Below, piece after piece: positions 34,233 through 43,634 of a stretch of 64,000 nucleotides of DNA. The notes beneath the pieces are model-generated. The model saw nothing but the letters and a program-made list of their open reading frames with translations. It did no database searches and had not been told where the DNA came from. The stretch is taken from the NCBI RefSeq assembly GCF_002754375.1, contig NZ_PEFF01000001.1, forward strand, positions 744,001-808,000. Reading direction: 5' to 3'. Source of the stretch: Variovorax sp. 54. GTDB lineage: Bacteria > Pseudomonadota > Gammaproteobacteria > Burkholderiales > Burkholderiaceae_C. Within the stretch, counting starts at the first letter, position 1, and every line of letters begins with the position of its first letter. Position numbers and translations under genes: made by a program.

Positions 34233-34252
34233 CACTTCTCACGAAGTCCTTC

Positions 34253-35434
34253 ATGGCCGACCTGTCCTCGCCCCCTTCTCCTCGCACTCCCCACGGCGCG
34301 CCGCAGCGCCTCGCGCCGCCCGCCACCTGGGCCCTGATCGCCGCCGCCTGGCTCGTGGTCGGGCTCTTCGTTGCCTTTGGCGACCGCTGGCTGGCCGCGC
34401 CGATCAACCCCGTGGTGGCCGGCTGCGTTTTTCTGGCGCTGTTCGTCACCATCCTGGCCGCGTCGTTCGGCGTGGTGCGCGAGGCGGACCATCTGGCGCA
34501 CCAGCTGGGCGAGCCCTACGGCACGCTGATCCTCACGCTGTCGATCGTATCGATCGAGGTGATCCTCATCGCGTCGGTGCTGCTCGGGCCCGGGGAGTTT
34601 CCGACCATCGGGCGCGACTCGATCTTCGCCGTGATGATGATCATCCTGAACCTCGTCATCGGCATCTGCCTCATTGCCGGTTCGGCCCGCCACGGCGACC
34701 AGGAATACAACGCGCAGGGCACCACGGCCTACGTGTCGATGATCGTGCTGCTGACCGGCACGGCGCTGGTGCTGCCCAACCACACGACGGGCGCGGGCGA
34801 GTTCACACCGGTGCAGGCCATCGGCATGTCGGTGCTCACCGCCGTGCTGTACGGCGCCTTTCTCTGGATGCAGATGCGCAGCCACCAGCGCTTCTTCATC
34901 CAGCCGGCGCCGGGGCATTTCTCGGTCCGGGCGACCGCGCCCTCCCCCGCGGCACAGTCGGCGCACGGCGGCCTGGACAAGCGCGCCGTGGTCGTGCGCT
35001 CGCTGCTGTTGCTCGCGATGATCCTGCCCATCGTGCTGCTCGCGCACTACCTCGCGGTGGTCACCGACTACGGCATTGCCGCGGCCGGCGCGCCTGCCGC
35101 GGTGGGCGGCGTGCTCATCGCCATCATCGTGTTCACGCCCGAGTCGATCACCGCCGTGCGCGCCGCGATGAACAACGAGATGCAGCGCGCCATCAACCTG
35201 TGCCTGGGCGCCTTCGTCTCCACCGTGGGGCTCACGGTGCCGGCCGTGCTGGTCATCGGGTTGGTCACGGGCAAGCAGGTGCTCATGGGCATCTCGGGCG
35301 CCGAAACCCTGCTGTTCGCGGTGACGGCCGTGCTGACGATGCTGAGCTTCAACGGGCAGCGCACGTCGCCGATCCAGGGACTCATGCACCTGCTGCTGTT
35401 TGCGGTCTACGGGATGCTGCTGTTCCTGCCCTGA
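34253..35434 (+). CDS. chaA: ChaA-type calcium(sodium)/proton antiporter
   Basis: 393 residues with eleven or so hydrophobic segments. The two alpha-repeat motifs of CaCA antiporters are visible: GEPYGTLILTLSIVSIEVIL in the first half and APAAVGGVLIAIIVFTPESI in the second, each with the acidic residue (E in SIEVIL; E in TPES) used for cation binding. The closest known family is ChaA, which exports Ca2+ or Na+ against protons across the inner membrane. It stands alone with its own leader and a probable promoter. Confidence 0.9.
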   Translation: MADLSSPPSPRTPHGAPQRLAPPATWALIAAAWLVVGLFVAFGDRWLAAPINPVVAGCVFLALFVTILAASFGVVREADHLAHQLGEPYGTLILTLSIVSIEVILIASVLLGPGEFPTIGRDSIFAVMMIILNLVIGICLIAGSARHGDQEYNAQGTTAYVSMIVLLTGTALVLPNHTTGAGEFTPVQAIGMSVLTAVLYGAFLWMQMRSHQRFFIQPAPGHFSVRATAPSPAAQSAHGGLDKRAVVVRSLLLLAMILPIVLLAHYLAVVTDYGIAAAGAPAAVGGVLIAIIVFTPESITAVRAAMNNEMQRAINLCLGAFVSTVGLTVPAVLVIGLVTGKQVLMGISGAETLLFAVTAVLTMLSFNGQRTSPIQGLMHLLLFAVYGMLLFLP

Positions 35435-35779
35435 ACTCGCGCAGGACACGGGGCTGAAAAAGCACGACCGGGGTACCCAACGGCACCGCCTTCGCGAAGG
35501 GAGGCGGACGGCCTTGCGAGGTACCGCGCCATCGCCATGGGTTTGCACGCGACCCCGTGCAGAAGCCCCTGCACATGAAATCCAATGCAAATATAGTTAC
35601 CAAGTGTTAATGGAATGCGATTTCAATTGCTTCTGAACACCAAAGTAGTAATGTGAACTCGTCACACGTTGTGGTCTCAGGTAAGAAAAATGTATCCCAA
35701 ACTGTCACAGCCGGGCTTCGTCGTCTCCACTGCGATCTCTCGCGGTGCCTGACATGGTTCATGCACAGGATGCATCCCC
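35435..35779. other. Intergenic region between chaA-like gene and sensor kinase gene
   Basis: 345 bases without a convincing gene. A weak hairpin ccgcct/aggcgg (35486-35507) follows the antiporter stop and may help end its transcript; there is no U-run. The second half (35580-35700) is AT-rich for this genome and should carry the promoter of the sensor-kinase/regulator operon. Confidence 0.5.
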
Positions 35780-37465
35780 ATGCGAGTTCGCGGCTCCGCC
35801 CCCAGCATCGACGCCAGCCTGGCGGCGGATGCACTCATGGTGGGACGCATGCGGCTCGTGCTGTCGATTTCGGCCCTGCTGGCGATCACGGTCGACGCCG
35901 CCGATAGCCACAACGAGGTTCCCGCAGCGGTCTGGCTGGCCTTCTTCGGCTACATCCTTCACAGCCTGCTGATCCACGTCTGCACGGCGGTGGGACGGCC
36001 CTACTTCCAGGGCAAGGCGATCCATTGGTCCGACGTGCTGTGGTTCACGCTGATCATGTCGGTGACCGACGGCACCCACAGCCTGTTCTTCCTCTTCTAC
36101 TTCTTCGCGATCCTCACCTCCTCGTTCCGCTGGGGCTTCGAGGAAGGCGCCCGCGTGACGGTTGCCTCGGTGGCCTCGTTCGTTGCCTGCGTGCTGGTCA
36201 CGTGCTCGGACGACACGCCGCAACTGCTGATGCGCACCGCCTTCCTGCTGGCACTGGGGCACATGATCGTGTACTGGGGCGGCTCCAAGCTGGCGCTGCA
36301 ACGGCGCCTCGCATTGCTTGGCGACGTGAGCCAGCTGTCGAACCCGCGCTTCGGCGCCGGGCGCACCATCGCCCGCACGATGGAAAAGACGCTGGCCTTC
36401 TTCAAGGCCAGCCACTGCATCCTGCTCACGCGCGACCGCGCCACCGGCACCTGGACCCTGCGCACGCTGCGCGAGGACGACACCTGCGAGCAGGTGAGCA
36501 TCGAGACCATCGGCCGCCTCGCGGAATCGCCGCTCATGGCCCTGGCGTCCGACAGCATCGTGCTGAGCAACCGCCTGCCCTGGCCCCTGAACCACCTGCG
36601 CGCGCAGCACCATGTCTTCGCAGCAGGTGCGACCGCCTGGCGCAGCGCCAACGAAAAAGGCGCGCAGCGCTGCGCCACCGTCGCCGCCATGCTGGAGGCC
36701 CGCGCGTTCATCAGCGCGCCGCTGCCGATGCGCCTGGGCGAAGGCCGGGTGTTCATCTCGTCGCGCGACGGACGGCTCGGCAAGTCCGACGCGTTGTTCC
36801 TCGCGCACCTCATGGAGCAGATCTTCCCGATCATCGAGACCATCGAGGTGCTCGACCGCATGGCCTCGGAAGCCGCGTCGACGGAGCGCCTGAAGATCGC
36901 GCTCGACCTGCACGACACGGCCATCCAGCCCTACATCGGCCTGCGCATGGGCCTGTGCGCACTGCGCAAGCGGGCCACCGCCGACAACCCGCTGCGCGAA
37001 GACCTCGACAAGCTCGCGGACGTGGCCGACGGCGTGATCGCCGACCTGCGCCGCTACGCCGGCGAAGTCAGGCACCGCACCAACGATCCCGGCGGACTCG
37101 TGCGGCCCCACCTGGAACGCCAGGCCGCGCGGATCAAGGGCCTGTACGGCATCGACATCGACATCGTGATGGCCATCGACGCCCCGCTGCACCTGGACGA
37201 CCGCGTGACCGCGGAGCTGCTGCAGATGGTGAGCGAGGGGCTGAACAACATCTGCAAGCACACCCATGCGCGCCGCGGCAGCGTGCGCATCGACTGCAAG
37301 AACGGCCAGCTGGCGTTGTGCATCGAGAACGAAGCCTGCCAGGAAAGCTTCACCCCCTTCCACCCCCGCTCCCTCACCGAGCGCGCCGCGGCCCTGGGGG
37401 GCCAGGCGCATGTCGACCGATGCGCGAATGGCGGCACGGCGGTGCGGATCGAAATCCCGATCTGA
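35780..37465 (+). CDS. NarL-type sensor histidine kinase with membrane and GAF-like domains
   Basis: 561 residues. About five hydrophobic helices at residues 20-160 (VWLAFFGYILHSLLIHVCTA; FFLFYFFAILTSSF), a GAF-like domain (residues about 185-360, TMEKTLAFFKASHCILLTRD), then a HisKA_3 dimerisation helix RLKIALDLHDTAIQPYIGLR with the phospho-acceptor H378 and an HATPase end (VSEGLNNICKHTHA; GGTAVRIEI). The asparagine of the N-box is present. It is followed 30 bases later by its response regulator, and the pair converges on the Tad pilus operon, its likely target. Confidence 0.92.
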   Translation: MRVRGSAPSIDASLAADALMVGRMRLVLSISALLAITVDAADSHNEVPAAVWLAFFGYILHSLLIHVCTAVGRPYFQGKAIHWSDVLWFTLIMSVTDGTHSLFFLFYFFAILTSSFRWGFEEGARVTVASVASFVACVLVTCSDDTPQLLMRTAFLLALGHMIVYWGGSKLALQRRLALLGDVSQLSNPRFGAGRTIARTMEKTLAFFKASHCILLTRDRATGTWTLRTLREDDTCEQVSIETIGRLAESPLMALASDSIVLSNRLPWPLNHLRAQHHVFAAGATAWRSANEKGAQRCATVAAMLEARAFISAPLPMRLGEGRVFISSRDGRLGKSDALFLAHLMEQIFPIIETIEVLDRMASEAASTERLKIALDLHDTAIQPYIGLRMGLCALRKRATADNPLREDLDKLADVADGVIADLRRYAGEVRHRTNDPGGLVRPHLERQAARIKGLYGIDIDIVMAIDAPLHLDDRVTAELLQMVSEGLNNICKHTHARRGSVRIDCKNGQLALCIENEACQESFTPFHPRSLTERAAALGGQAHVDRCANGGTAVRIEIPI

Positions 37466-37494
37466 CCGCGCCGCAGACACAGGAGAAATCCGTC

Positions 37495-38190
37495 ATGCAA
37501 ACCCTCGACCACCTTGACCACCCTATTGCCGTCCTGCTCGTGGACGATCACAAGACCATGCTGTGGGGCCTGTCCAAGCTGATCGACGGCGAACAGCCGC
37601 GCATGAAGGTGGTCGGCACGGCCAGCTGTTGCGACGAAGCGGTGGCCACGGCGCAAAGCCTCGCGCCCGATGTCATCGTGCTCGACCTGGACCTGGACGG
37701 CCACAGCGCGCTGGACATCCTGCCCCGGCTGCTGACCAACGAGGTGTCGCGCGTGATGGTGCTGACGGCGGAGAAAGAGCAGCGCACGCTCGACCTGGCC
37801 GTGCTGCGCGGCGCGCGTGGCGTAGTGGGCAAGGACGCCTCGGCGCAGCAGCTGCTCGACGCCATCGAGCGCGTGTCCCGCGGCGAACTCTGCGTCGACG
37901 CGCAGACCATGGGCCGCGTCTTCTCCGAACTCACGTCGGCGAAGAAGCCGCCGAAGGCCGACCCCGAAGCGGCGCGGCAGGCCGCGCTGACGCACAAGGA
38001 ACGCGAGATCATCCGCATCGTCGTGACCGGCTGCGGCGCCTCCAACAAGGCGCTCGCCGAGCGCGCCTTCGTCACTGAGCACACGCTGCGCAACCACCTG
38101 TGCGCGATCTACCAGAAGCTGGGCGTCACGAACCGGCTCGAGCTGTACATCTACGCGATCAAGCACCAGCTCGACACGCTGACGCACTGA
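37495..38190 (+). CDS. NarL/FixJ-type response regulator
   Basis: 231 residues. Receiver domain with VLLVDDHKTMLWGLSKL, phospho-acceptor D64 in VIVLDLDLDG and a K in VVGKDASAQQ; C-terminal LuxR-type helix-turn-helix (LTHKEREIIRIVVTGC, SNKALAERAFVTEHTLRNHL). The ATG at 37495 has a clear aggaga ribosome-binding sequence. DNA-binding regulator partner of the sensor kinase upstream. The gene ends 37 bases from the end of tadC, the genes being convergent. Confidence 0.93.
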   Translation: MQTLDHLDHPIAVLLVDDHKTMLWGLSKLIDGEQPRMKVVGTASCCDEAVATAQSLAPDVIVLDLDLDGHSALDILPRLLTNEVSRVMVLTAEKEQRTLDLAVLRGARGVVGKDASAQQLLDAIERVSRGELCVDAQTMGRVFSELTSAKKPPKADPEAARQAALTHKEREIIRIVVTGCGASNKALAERAFVTEHTLRNHLCAIYQKLGVTNRLELYIYAIKHQLDTLTH

Positions 38191-38226
38191 ATCGCTGCAA
38201 CGGCGCGTGGCATGCGCGCCCCTCCC

Positions 38227-39141
38227 TCACAGCTGCCCGTTCAACATCGGCACGATCATCCGGATCACCCGGATTGCCGCCGGCGTGAGGATCACGAGCG
38301 AGATGCACGGAAAGATGCACAGCACCAGCGGCAACAGCATCTTGGTCGGCACCTTGGCGGCCAGCTCCTCGGCGCGCACCTGGCGCTTGTGGCGCAGGTC
38401 GTCCGAGAACACGCGCAGCGACTCCCCGATGCTGGTGCCGAAGCGGTCCGCCTGGGTCAGCATGGTCGCGAAGGTGCTGATTTCTTCCACGCCCGTGCGC
38501 AGCGCCAGGTTGCGCAGCGACTTCTCGCGCGTGCCGCCCGCACGCATTTCCAGGTTGGTCCAGTGCAGCTCCTGCGCGAGCGCCTGGCTCTTGATCTGGA
38601 TTTCCTCGGTGACCTTGGCAAGCCCCGCGTCCAGCCCGAGCCCCGCCTCCACGCACACCAGCATGAGGTCGGCGGCGTCGGGAAAGTTCTCGAAGATCTC
38701 GCGGCGCCGCGCGCGAATGCGCAGGCGCAGCAGCAGGTTGGGCAGGTAGCAACCGGCCAGCGCGGCCAGCGCGAGCCACAGCAGCATCGTCATGCCGCCC
38801 TCCGACCCCGTCGCGCGCAGCATGAGGAATGCGACAGCCGCGAGGCCCAGCGGCAGCAGTGTCTTCAGGCCGAAGTAGACGAGGTACGCATCCGGATGGC
38901 GGATGCCGGCGTTCAGGAAGCGCACGCGCAGCGGCGACAGGTCGGCGTCGCCGGTCGGGGACGACAGCTGCGCGAACGGGCCGACGAGCTTGACGGCCGT
39001 CTCGGTCCAGGCCGACTTGCCGGACGACGGCGCCACCGCCTGCAGCCGCTGCGCGGTGCGCGTCGGGGACAGCCACACCGCCAGGCCGATGACCGCCAGC
39101 GACACGGACAGAAAAACCAGGATGGGAAACAGCATGGCCAT
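38227..39141 (-). CDS. tadC: TadC: Tad pilus inner-membrane platform protein
   Basis: 304 residues of the type II secretion F family: GLKTLLPLGLAAVAFLML, FPDAADLMLVCVEAGLGLDA, MLTQADRFGTSIGESLRVFS and a hydrophobic C-terminus (LLPLVLCIFPCISLVILTPA). TadC pairs with TadB to form the inner-membrane platform for Flp pilus assembly. Last gene of the operon; TadD, often next, is not present here. Confidence 0.93.
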   Translation of the reverse strand: MAMLFPILVFLSVSLAVIGLAVWLSPTRTAQRLQAVAPSSGKSAWTETAVKLVGPFAQLSSPTGDADLSPLRVRFLNAGIRHPDAYLVYFGLKTLLPLGLAAVAFLMLRATGSEGGMTMLLWLALAALAGCYLPNLLLRLRIRARRREIFENFPDAADLMLVCVEAGLGLDAGLAKVTEEIQIKSQALAQELHWTNLEMRAGGTREKSLRNLALRTGVEEISTFATMLTQADRFGTSIGESLRVFSDDLRHKRQVRAEELAAKVPTKMLLPLVLCIFPCISLVILTPAAIRVIRMIVPMLNGQL

Positions 39142-39153
39142 GGCACTTCTCCT

Positions 39154-40143
39154 TCAGACGCGAATCTTCACGATCTTGCGCAGGAGCAGGATGCCTATGA
39201 GCATCAGCACCAGCATGTAGCGCAACACCGTCTGGCCGATCGGATCGGTCCACAGCGGCGACATGAACTCAGGGTTGAAGATGTTCATGAGCGCCGCCAG
39301 GGCGAACGGCATGACGCCCAGGATCCAGGCCGACAGCCGCCCTTCGGACGACAGCACCCGCACCCGCGCGAGCAACTTGAAGCGCGCGCGGATGAGCCGG
39401 CTCAGGTTGCCCAGCACCTCGGTGAGGTTACCGCCCGAATCGCGCTGAATCAGCACCGACACCACGAAGTAGCGCAGGTCGGTGAGCGGCACGCGCTCGC
39501 TGAGGTTGGTCAGCGCCTGCTGCAGCGAGACGCCGAAATTCACCTCGTCGGCCACCAGGCGGAACTCGCTGGCGATCGGCTCTGGCATTTCCTCGCCGAT
39601 CATCTGCACGCCGCTGGCAAAGGAGTGGCCCGCGCGCAGGGCGCGCGTCACGAGATCCAGCGCGTCCGGCAGCTGCTTTTCGAGGCGCTCCAGCCGGTGG
39701 CTGCGCTGATGCTGCAGGTACAGGACAGGAAGCGCCGCCGCCACGGCCCCGGCCAAAAGCGCCATTGCCACGGGCTGGCGCGCCAGCCACACGGCGCAGA
39801 ACGCGAACACGCCCAGCACACCGCAGGCCAGCAGAAAGCTGGACACCGTCCAGTCCAGCCCCGCTTGAAGGATGAAACGGTCCAGACGGTGCGCCCGCGG
39901 CAACGCCAGCAACTGGCGCTGCATCCAGGGCACGTCGCTGAGCATGCGCTCCTTGGCGAGATGCGCCTGCGGCGTGCGGTCGACCGCGGCGGACATCGCC
40001 TGCAGCCGCTTCTCGATCTTGCGCGCGTCGGGCCCCTTGTAGGACCGCCACAGCAGGTAGAACCCTTCGATCATGAGCAGCGCGGTCACGAAGACCAGCA
40101 CCGTGACCGTGATCAGCGTGTCACCTCCCAGCTTGTCGAACAT
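39154..40143 (-). CDS. tadB: TadB: Tad pilus inner-membrane platform protein
   Basis: 329 residues with an N-terminal membrane anchor (LITVTVLVFVTALLMIEGFY) and a type II secretion F domain: QLPDALDLVTRALRAGHSFA, ISVLIQRDSGGNLTEVL-type motif (VSVLIQRDSGGNLTEVLGNL) and a C-terminal pair of helices. It lies 12 bases before tadC and 9 bases after tadA, so all three are one transcript. Partner of TadC below the TadA ATPase. Confidence 0.93.
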   Translation of the reverse strand: MFDKLGGDTLITVTVLVFVTALLMIEGFYLLWRSYKGPDARKIEKRLQAMSAAVDRTPQAHLAKERMLSDVPWMQRQLLALPRAHRLDRFILQAGLDWTVSSFLLACGVLGVFAFCAVWLARQPVAMALLAGAVAAALPVLYLQHQRSHRLERLEKQLPDALDLVTRALRAGHSFASGVQMIGEEMPEPIASEFRLVADEVNFGVSLQQALTNLSERVPLTDLRYFVVSVLIQRDSGGNLTEVLGNLSRLIRARFKLLARVRVLSSEGRLSAWILGVMPFALAALMNIFNPEFMSPLWTDPIGQTVLRYMLVLMLIGILLLRKIVKIRV

Positions 40144-40152
40144 GGCGAGCTC

Positions 40153-41523
40153 CTATTCGTAGTGCTTTTCAGGATCGAAGATGCTGTCGGGCAGATCCAC
40201 GCCGTACGCGTGCAGCCGCTCCATGAACTTCGGCCGGACACCGGTCGCGTGGAAATGGCCGCGCACCTGGCCGTCGGGGCCCATGCCCGTCTGGTGGTAA
40301 GTGAAGATCTCCTGCATGGTGACGATCTCGCCTTCCATGCCCGTGATCTCCTGGATGCTGGTGACCTTGCGCCGCCCGTCGACCAGCCGCAGCACCTGCA
40401 CCACCACCGTGATCGCCGAGGCGATCTGCTGGCGCACGGTGCGGTGCGGCAGGTTCAGGTTCGCCATGCCGATCATGTTTTCCAGCCGCGCCAGCGCATC
40501 GCGCGGCGTGTTGGCGTGGATGGTGGTGAGCGAGCCTTCATGGCCGGTGTTCATCGCCTGCAGCATGTCGACCGCCTCGGCGCCGCGCACTTCGCCAATG
40601 ACGATGCGGTCGGGCCGCATGCGCAGCGCGTTGCGCACCAGCGCCCGCTGCGTGATCTCGCCCTTGCCCTCGATGTTCATCGGCCGCGTTTCCATGCGCG
40701 CCACGTGCGGCTGCTGCAGCTGGAGTTCCGCCGCATCCTCGATGGTGATGATGCGTTCGGTCTCCGGAATGAAGCCCGAGAGAATGTTCAGCAGCGTGGT
40801 CTTCCCTGCCCCGGTGCCGCCCGAGATCAGCATGTTGACCTTGGCCTGCGCCAGGCCTTCGAGCATCTGCGCCATCGGCGGCGTGAGCGATTTGAGATCG
40901 CCCACCAGGTTGGCCATGCGCAGCGGAATCTTCGCGAAGCGACGGATCGACATCATCGGACCGTCGAGCGCCACCGGCGCAATGACGGCATTGACCCGCG
41001 AGCCGTCGGGCAACCGCGCATCGACCATGGGGCTGGACTCGTCGATGCGACGCCCCACCAGCGAGACGATCTTGTCGATGATGCGCAGCAGGTGCTTCTC
41101 GTCGGTGAAGCTCACGTTGGTCAGCTCCAGCCGCCCTCGGCGCTCCACGTAGATCTGGTCCGGCGAGTTGACCAGGATGTCCGACACCGTCGGGTCGGCC
41201 ATCAGCAGCTCGATCGGCCCGAAGCCCAGCATCTCGTGCTGGATGTCGCGGATCAGCGTGCGCCGCTCGATGTCGTTGAGCGCCTCGGGTTCTTCCTGCA
41301 GAAGCCGCCCGACCATGGTCGAGATTTCCTGCCGCAAGGCGTCGGGCTGGAGGGTTTCGAGCGCCGCCAGGTCGAAGCGCTCCAGCAGCTTCAGGTGCAT
41401 GCGCTCCTTCAGCAGCTTGTAGGTGTCCGAGGCGAAAGGCGACGCGGTCAGCTCGACGACCGGCCCCGCCGGCCGCGCGCCGGCATCGCCGTCGATTGCA
41501 TTGAGTTGGTCCCTGAATGACAT
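40153..41523 (-). CDS. tadA: TadA/CpaF: Tad pilus assembly ATPase
   Basis: 456 residues of the VirB11/PulE-type secretion ATPase family. Walker [15 protein letters not shown], Asp box [12 protein letters not shown], Walker [19 protein letters not shown] and His box [20 protein letters not shown] are all intact. The ATG at 41523 is chosen because ggaggt sits seven bases upstream; a GTG three codons earlier is possible. Powers Flp pilus extrusion through TadB/TadC. Confidence 0.95.
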   Translation of the reverse strand: MSFRDQLNAIDGDAGARPAGPVVELTASPFASDTYKLLKERMHLKLLERFDLAALETLQPDALRQEISTMVGRLLQEEPEALNDIERRTLIRDIQHEMLGFGPIELLMADPTVSDILVNSPDQIYVERRGRLELTNVSFTDEKHLLRIIDKIVSLVGRRIDESSPMVDARLPDGSRVNAVIAPVALDGPMMSIRRFAKIPLRMANLVGDLKSLTPPMAQMLEGLAQAKVNMLISGGTGAGKTTLLNILSGFIPETERIITIEDAAELQLQQPHVARMETRPMNIEGKGEITQRALVRNALRMRPDRIVIGEVRGAEAVDMLQAMNTGHEGSLTTIHANTPRDALARLENMIGMANLNLPHRTVRQQIASAITVVVQVLRLVDGRRKVTSIQEITGMEGEIVTMQEIFTYHQTGMGPDGQVRGHFHATGVRPKFMERLHAYGVDLPDSIFDPEKHYE

Positions 41524-41574
41524 GGTTGGCACCTCCGCCTGGGTATGGATGGGAATCCGCTGCGTCGCCCTGTC

Positions 41575-42726
41575 TCATGCACGGCGGAACAGCCGCCCCA
41601 TGAAGCCGTGCGCCGCTTCCGGGCGCGGACTGAGCGTGTGGGCGATCTCGTCGAGGCGCTTGGCGAGCGCGCTGCCGCGCGACATCTCCGCCAGCGGCAC
41701 GCCGCGGTTGATGGACGCGTCCACGTCCTTGCCGCCGTCCGGCACCGCCGTGAACGTTGCGCCGGGCAGCGACCGGCGCATGTCCGACAGCCCGATCTCG
41801 CCGCCGCCGGTGCTGCGGTTCACCAGCAGTTCGACCTTGCCGGGGGCGTAGCCGAGCGACTTGAACACCTGCATCAGGCGCGTCACGTTGCGGATGTGCG
41901 GCAGGCTGGTCTGCAGCACGGGAAAGATGTGCTCCGCGCGATCGAGCACGCGCAGCGTGAGCGTGTCGATGCGCGGGCCGAGGTCGAAGATCACGAAGTC
42001 GTACTGCCCGAGTGCCACCTGCAGGATGGCATCGATGTGCTCGGCCTTGACGTCCATCGCGCGCGCTAGGTCCTCGGGCGCGGGCAGGATGCTGAAGCTC
42101 GGCGACACGCGCACCACGCTCGCCGCCAGCAGCGAGGCATCGAGGCGCCCGATGTCGCGCGCCACGTCGGCCATCGTCGAGGTCGGGCGCAGGTCGCTCA
42201 CATACGACAGCGCGTCGCCGAACTGCAGGTTCAGGTCGATCAGCAGCACCGAGCGCTCGCGCGACAGCTGGTAGGCGATGTTGGTCGCAAGAAAGGTCGC
42301 ACCGCTGCCGCCCTTGCAGGGCATGAACGCCACCACCCGCCCGGGACTGCGCGCCTGCGAACCGGACATCTTGAGCGCGATGCGGCCGACGGCGGCCTCG
42401 AGCGCGGCGGTGTCGGCGGGCGACGGCAGCACCTCGCGCACGCCCGCGCGCATCGCGTGGATCAGGAACTCGGGCGTCTGCATCGCGCACAGCAGCACCA
42501 CCGCCACCGCCGGATGCCGCAAGGTCAGCGCCTCCACCAGCGAGAGTTCCTGCGGATCGCAGCACATGCCGTCGACCAGCAGCAGGTCGGGCGCGACCTT
42601 TTCTACGACCGCCTGCATGCGGCTCTTGCCGCCTTCGAAGAGCGACACGGCATGGCCGCGCGGCTCCAGCACCTTGCGCATGTCCTGCAGGTGGTTCGGA
42701 TTGGGGGAAACGATGGCGATCTTCAT
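41575..42726 (-). CDS. tadZ: TadZ/CpaE: pilus localisation ATPase-like protein
   Basis: 383 residues: a receiver-like N-terminal domain (MKIAIVSPNPNHLQDMRKVL; LLLVDGMCCDPQEL; REVLPSPADTAALEA) and a MinD/ParA-like domain. The deviant Walker A is FMPCKGGSGATFLATNIAYQ, where the second lysine of GGxGK[ST] is replaced by Ala, as is common in TadZ. FVIFDLGPRIDTLTL is the Walker B-like element. TadZ places the Tad machine at the cell pole. Confidence 0.92.
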   Translation of the reverse strand: MKIAIVSPNPNHLQDMRKVLEPRGHAVSLFEGGKSRMQAVVEKVAPDLLLVDGMCCDPQELSLVEALTLRHPAVAVVLLCAMQTPEFLIHAMRAGVREVLPSPADTAALEAAVGRIALKMSGSQARSPGRVVAFMPCKGGSGATFLATNIAYQLSRERSVLLIDLNLQFGDALSYVSDLRPTSTMADVARDIGRLDASLLAASVVRVSPSFSILPAPEDLARAMDVKAEHIDAILQVALGQYDFVIFDLGPRIDTLTLRVLDRAEHIFPVLQTSLPHIRNVTRLMQVFKSLGYAPGKVELLVNRSTGGGEIGLSDMRRSLPGATFTAVPDGGKDVDASINRGVPLAEMSRGSALAKRLDEIAHTLSPRPEAAHGFMGRLFRRA

Positions 42727-42745
42727 GGTCGTGTCCGGTGTGTTG

Positions 42746-43174
42746 CTAGGAACAGATGGCCGCGCTGTTCGGATCCCTGCGCATGACCTCGCGCGGCAGG
42801 TACGTGGAGAACCCGGGCATGGGGATCAGCGGCGCCGCGGCGCCGACGATGGGAGAAATCCACTGGTAGTTCAGGCCGGTGATGCTGACGGTGACACCCT
42901 GGCACGTGGCAGCCGTGCAGCCCGAAGGCGCCCACGTCACCGACACCGTGTTGATCTGCGGCAGCAGCACCTGCATCCGGGCGAGCACCTGGGCCTGGTA
43001 GGCGGTGTCGTCGCACACCACCGCATACCGGGCTCCCGCGCGCGTGGCCTCCTGGGCCGCATTCCACATGAACAGCATGCGCGAGAAATCGACGATGCCC
43101 AGAACGAGCATCAGGAAGATGAGCAGGCCCAGGGCGAATTCGACGGTGGTCGCGCCGTTGACGTGGTGTCTCAT
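42746..43174 (-). CDS. tadE: TadE-like minor pseudopilin
   Basis: 142 residues with the TadE motif at the N-terminus, MRHHVNGATTVEFALGLLIF followed by a hydrophobic helix and a Glu at the usual +5 position after the processing Gly; the C-terminal part has several Cys residues. Processed by the TadV peptidase in the family. Overlaps the next gene by 4 bases (ATGA). Confidence 0.88.
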   Translation of the reverse strand: MRHHVNGATTVEFALGLLIFLMLVLGIVDFSRMLFMWNAAQEATRAGARYAVVCDDTAYQAQVLARMQVLLPQINTVSVTWAPSGCTAATCQGVTVSITGLNYQWISPIVGAAAPLIPMPGFSTYLPREVMRRDPNSAAICS

Positions 43175-43629
43175 GACGGAGCCCTCATGGTGGCGGTGAT
43201 GTCGCTGAAGACGATGTTGCCGTTCGCACCGGCGAAAGCGACACCCATCACCGAAGGGAACAGCGAATGAAAGGCGTAGCTGCTGACGCGCACCGTGACC
43301 GTGGTGATGATCGGGTTGGCCCCTGCCGCCTGCCAGGTGCAGCAGCTGCCGGCGGGCACGTTCGAAAGGCTCAGCCCGCGTGCCAGCGGTGTTCCGGTGC
43401 CGGCGGTGTTGCCGTACACGATCAGGTTGCGCGCCTCGGCGACGTGCGTGTTGGGTGTCTGCACCGACAGGTAGCGCACCGCGTCGCGGGTTGATTTGAC
43501 GACCGTGTTGTACTCGTACACCGCACGGCCGAACTCGGTGGTGATGAAGGTCAGCAGCAGCAGCAGCGGCGTGATGAGCGCCAGCTCGATCAGTGCGGTG
43601 CCATGCTGGGTGCGACGGGACTTTTTCAT
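43171..43629 (-). CDS. TadE/TadF-family minor pseudopilin
   Basis: 152 residues starting MKKSRRTQHGTALIELALIT, again an N-terminal G-T-A-L-I-E processing motif and a long helix, followed by a domain with SCCTWQAAGANPIITTVTVR. The ATG is coupled to the tadE stop downstream (overlap of 4). The presence of two TadE-like genes in tandem matches the TadE/TadF pair of other Tad loci; the assignment as TadF is tentative. Confidence 0.85.
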   Translation of the reverse strand: MKKSRRTQHGTALIELALITPLLLLLTFITTEFGRAVYEYNTVVKSTRDAVRYLSVQTPNTHVAEARNLIVYGNTAGTGTPLARGLSLSNVPAGSCCTWQAAGANPIITTVTVRVSSYAFHSLFPSVMGVAFAGANGNIVFSDITATMRAPS

Positions 43630-43634
43630 GATGC

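Noticed and set aside
34158..34252. Known yybP-ykoY (manganese) riboswitch before the antiporter.
   Set aside because: The conserved loop sequences of that class were not found; only hairpins of unknown type are seen.
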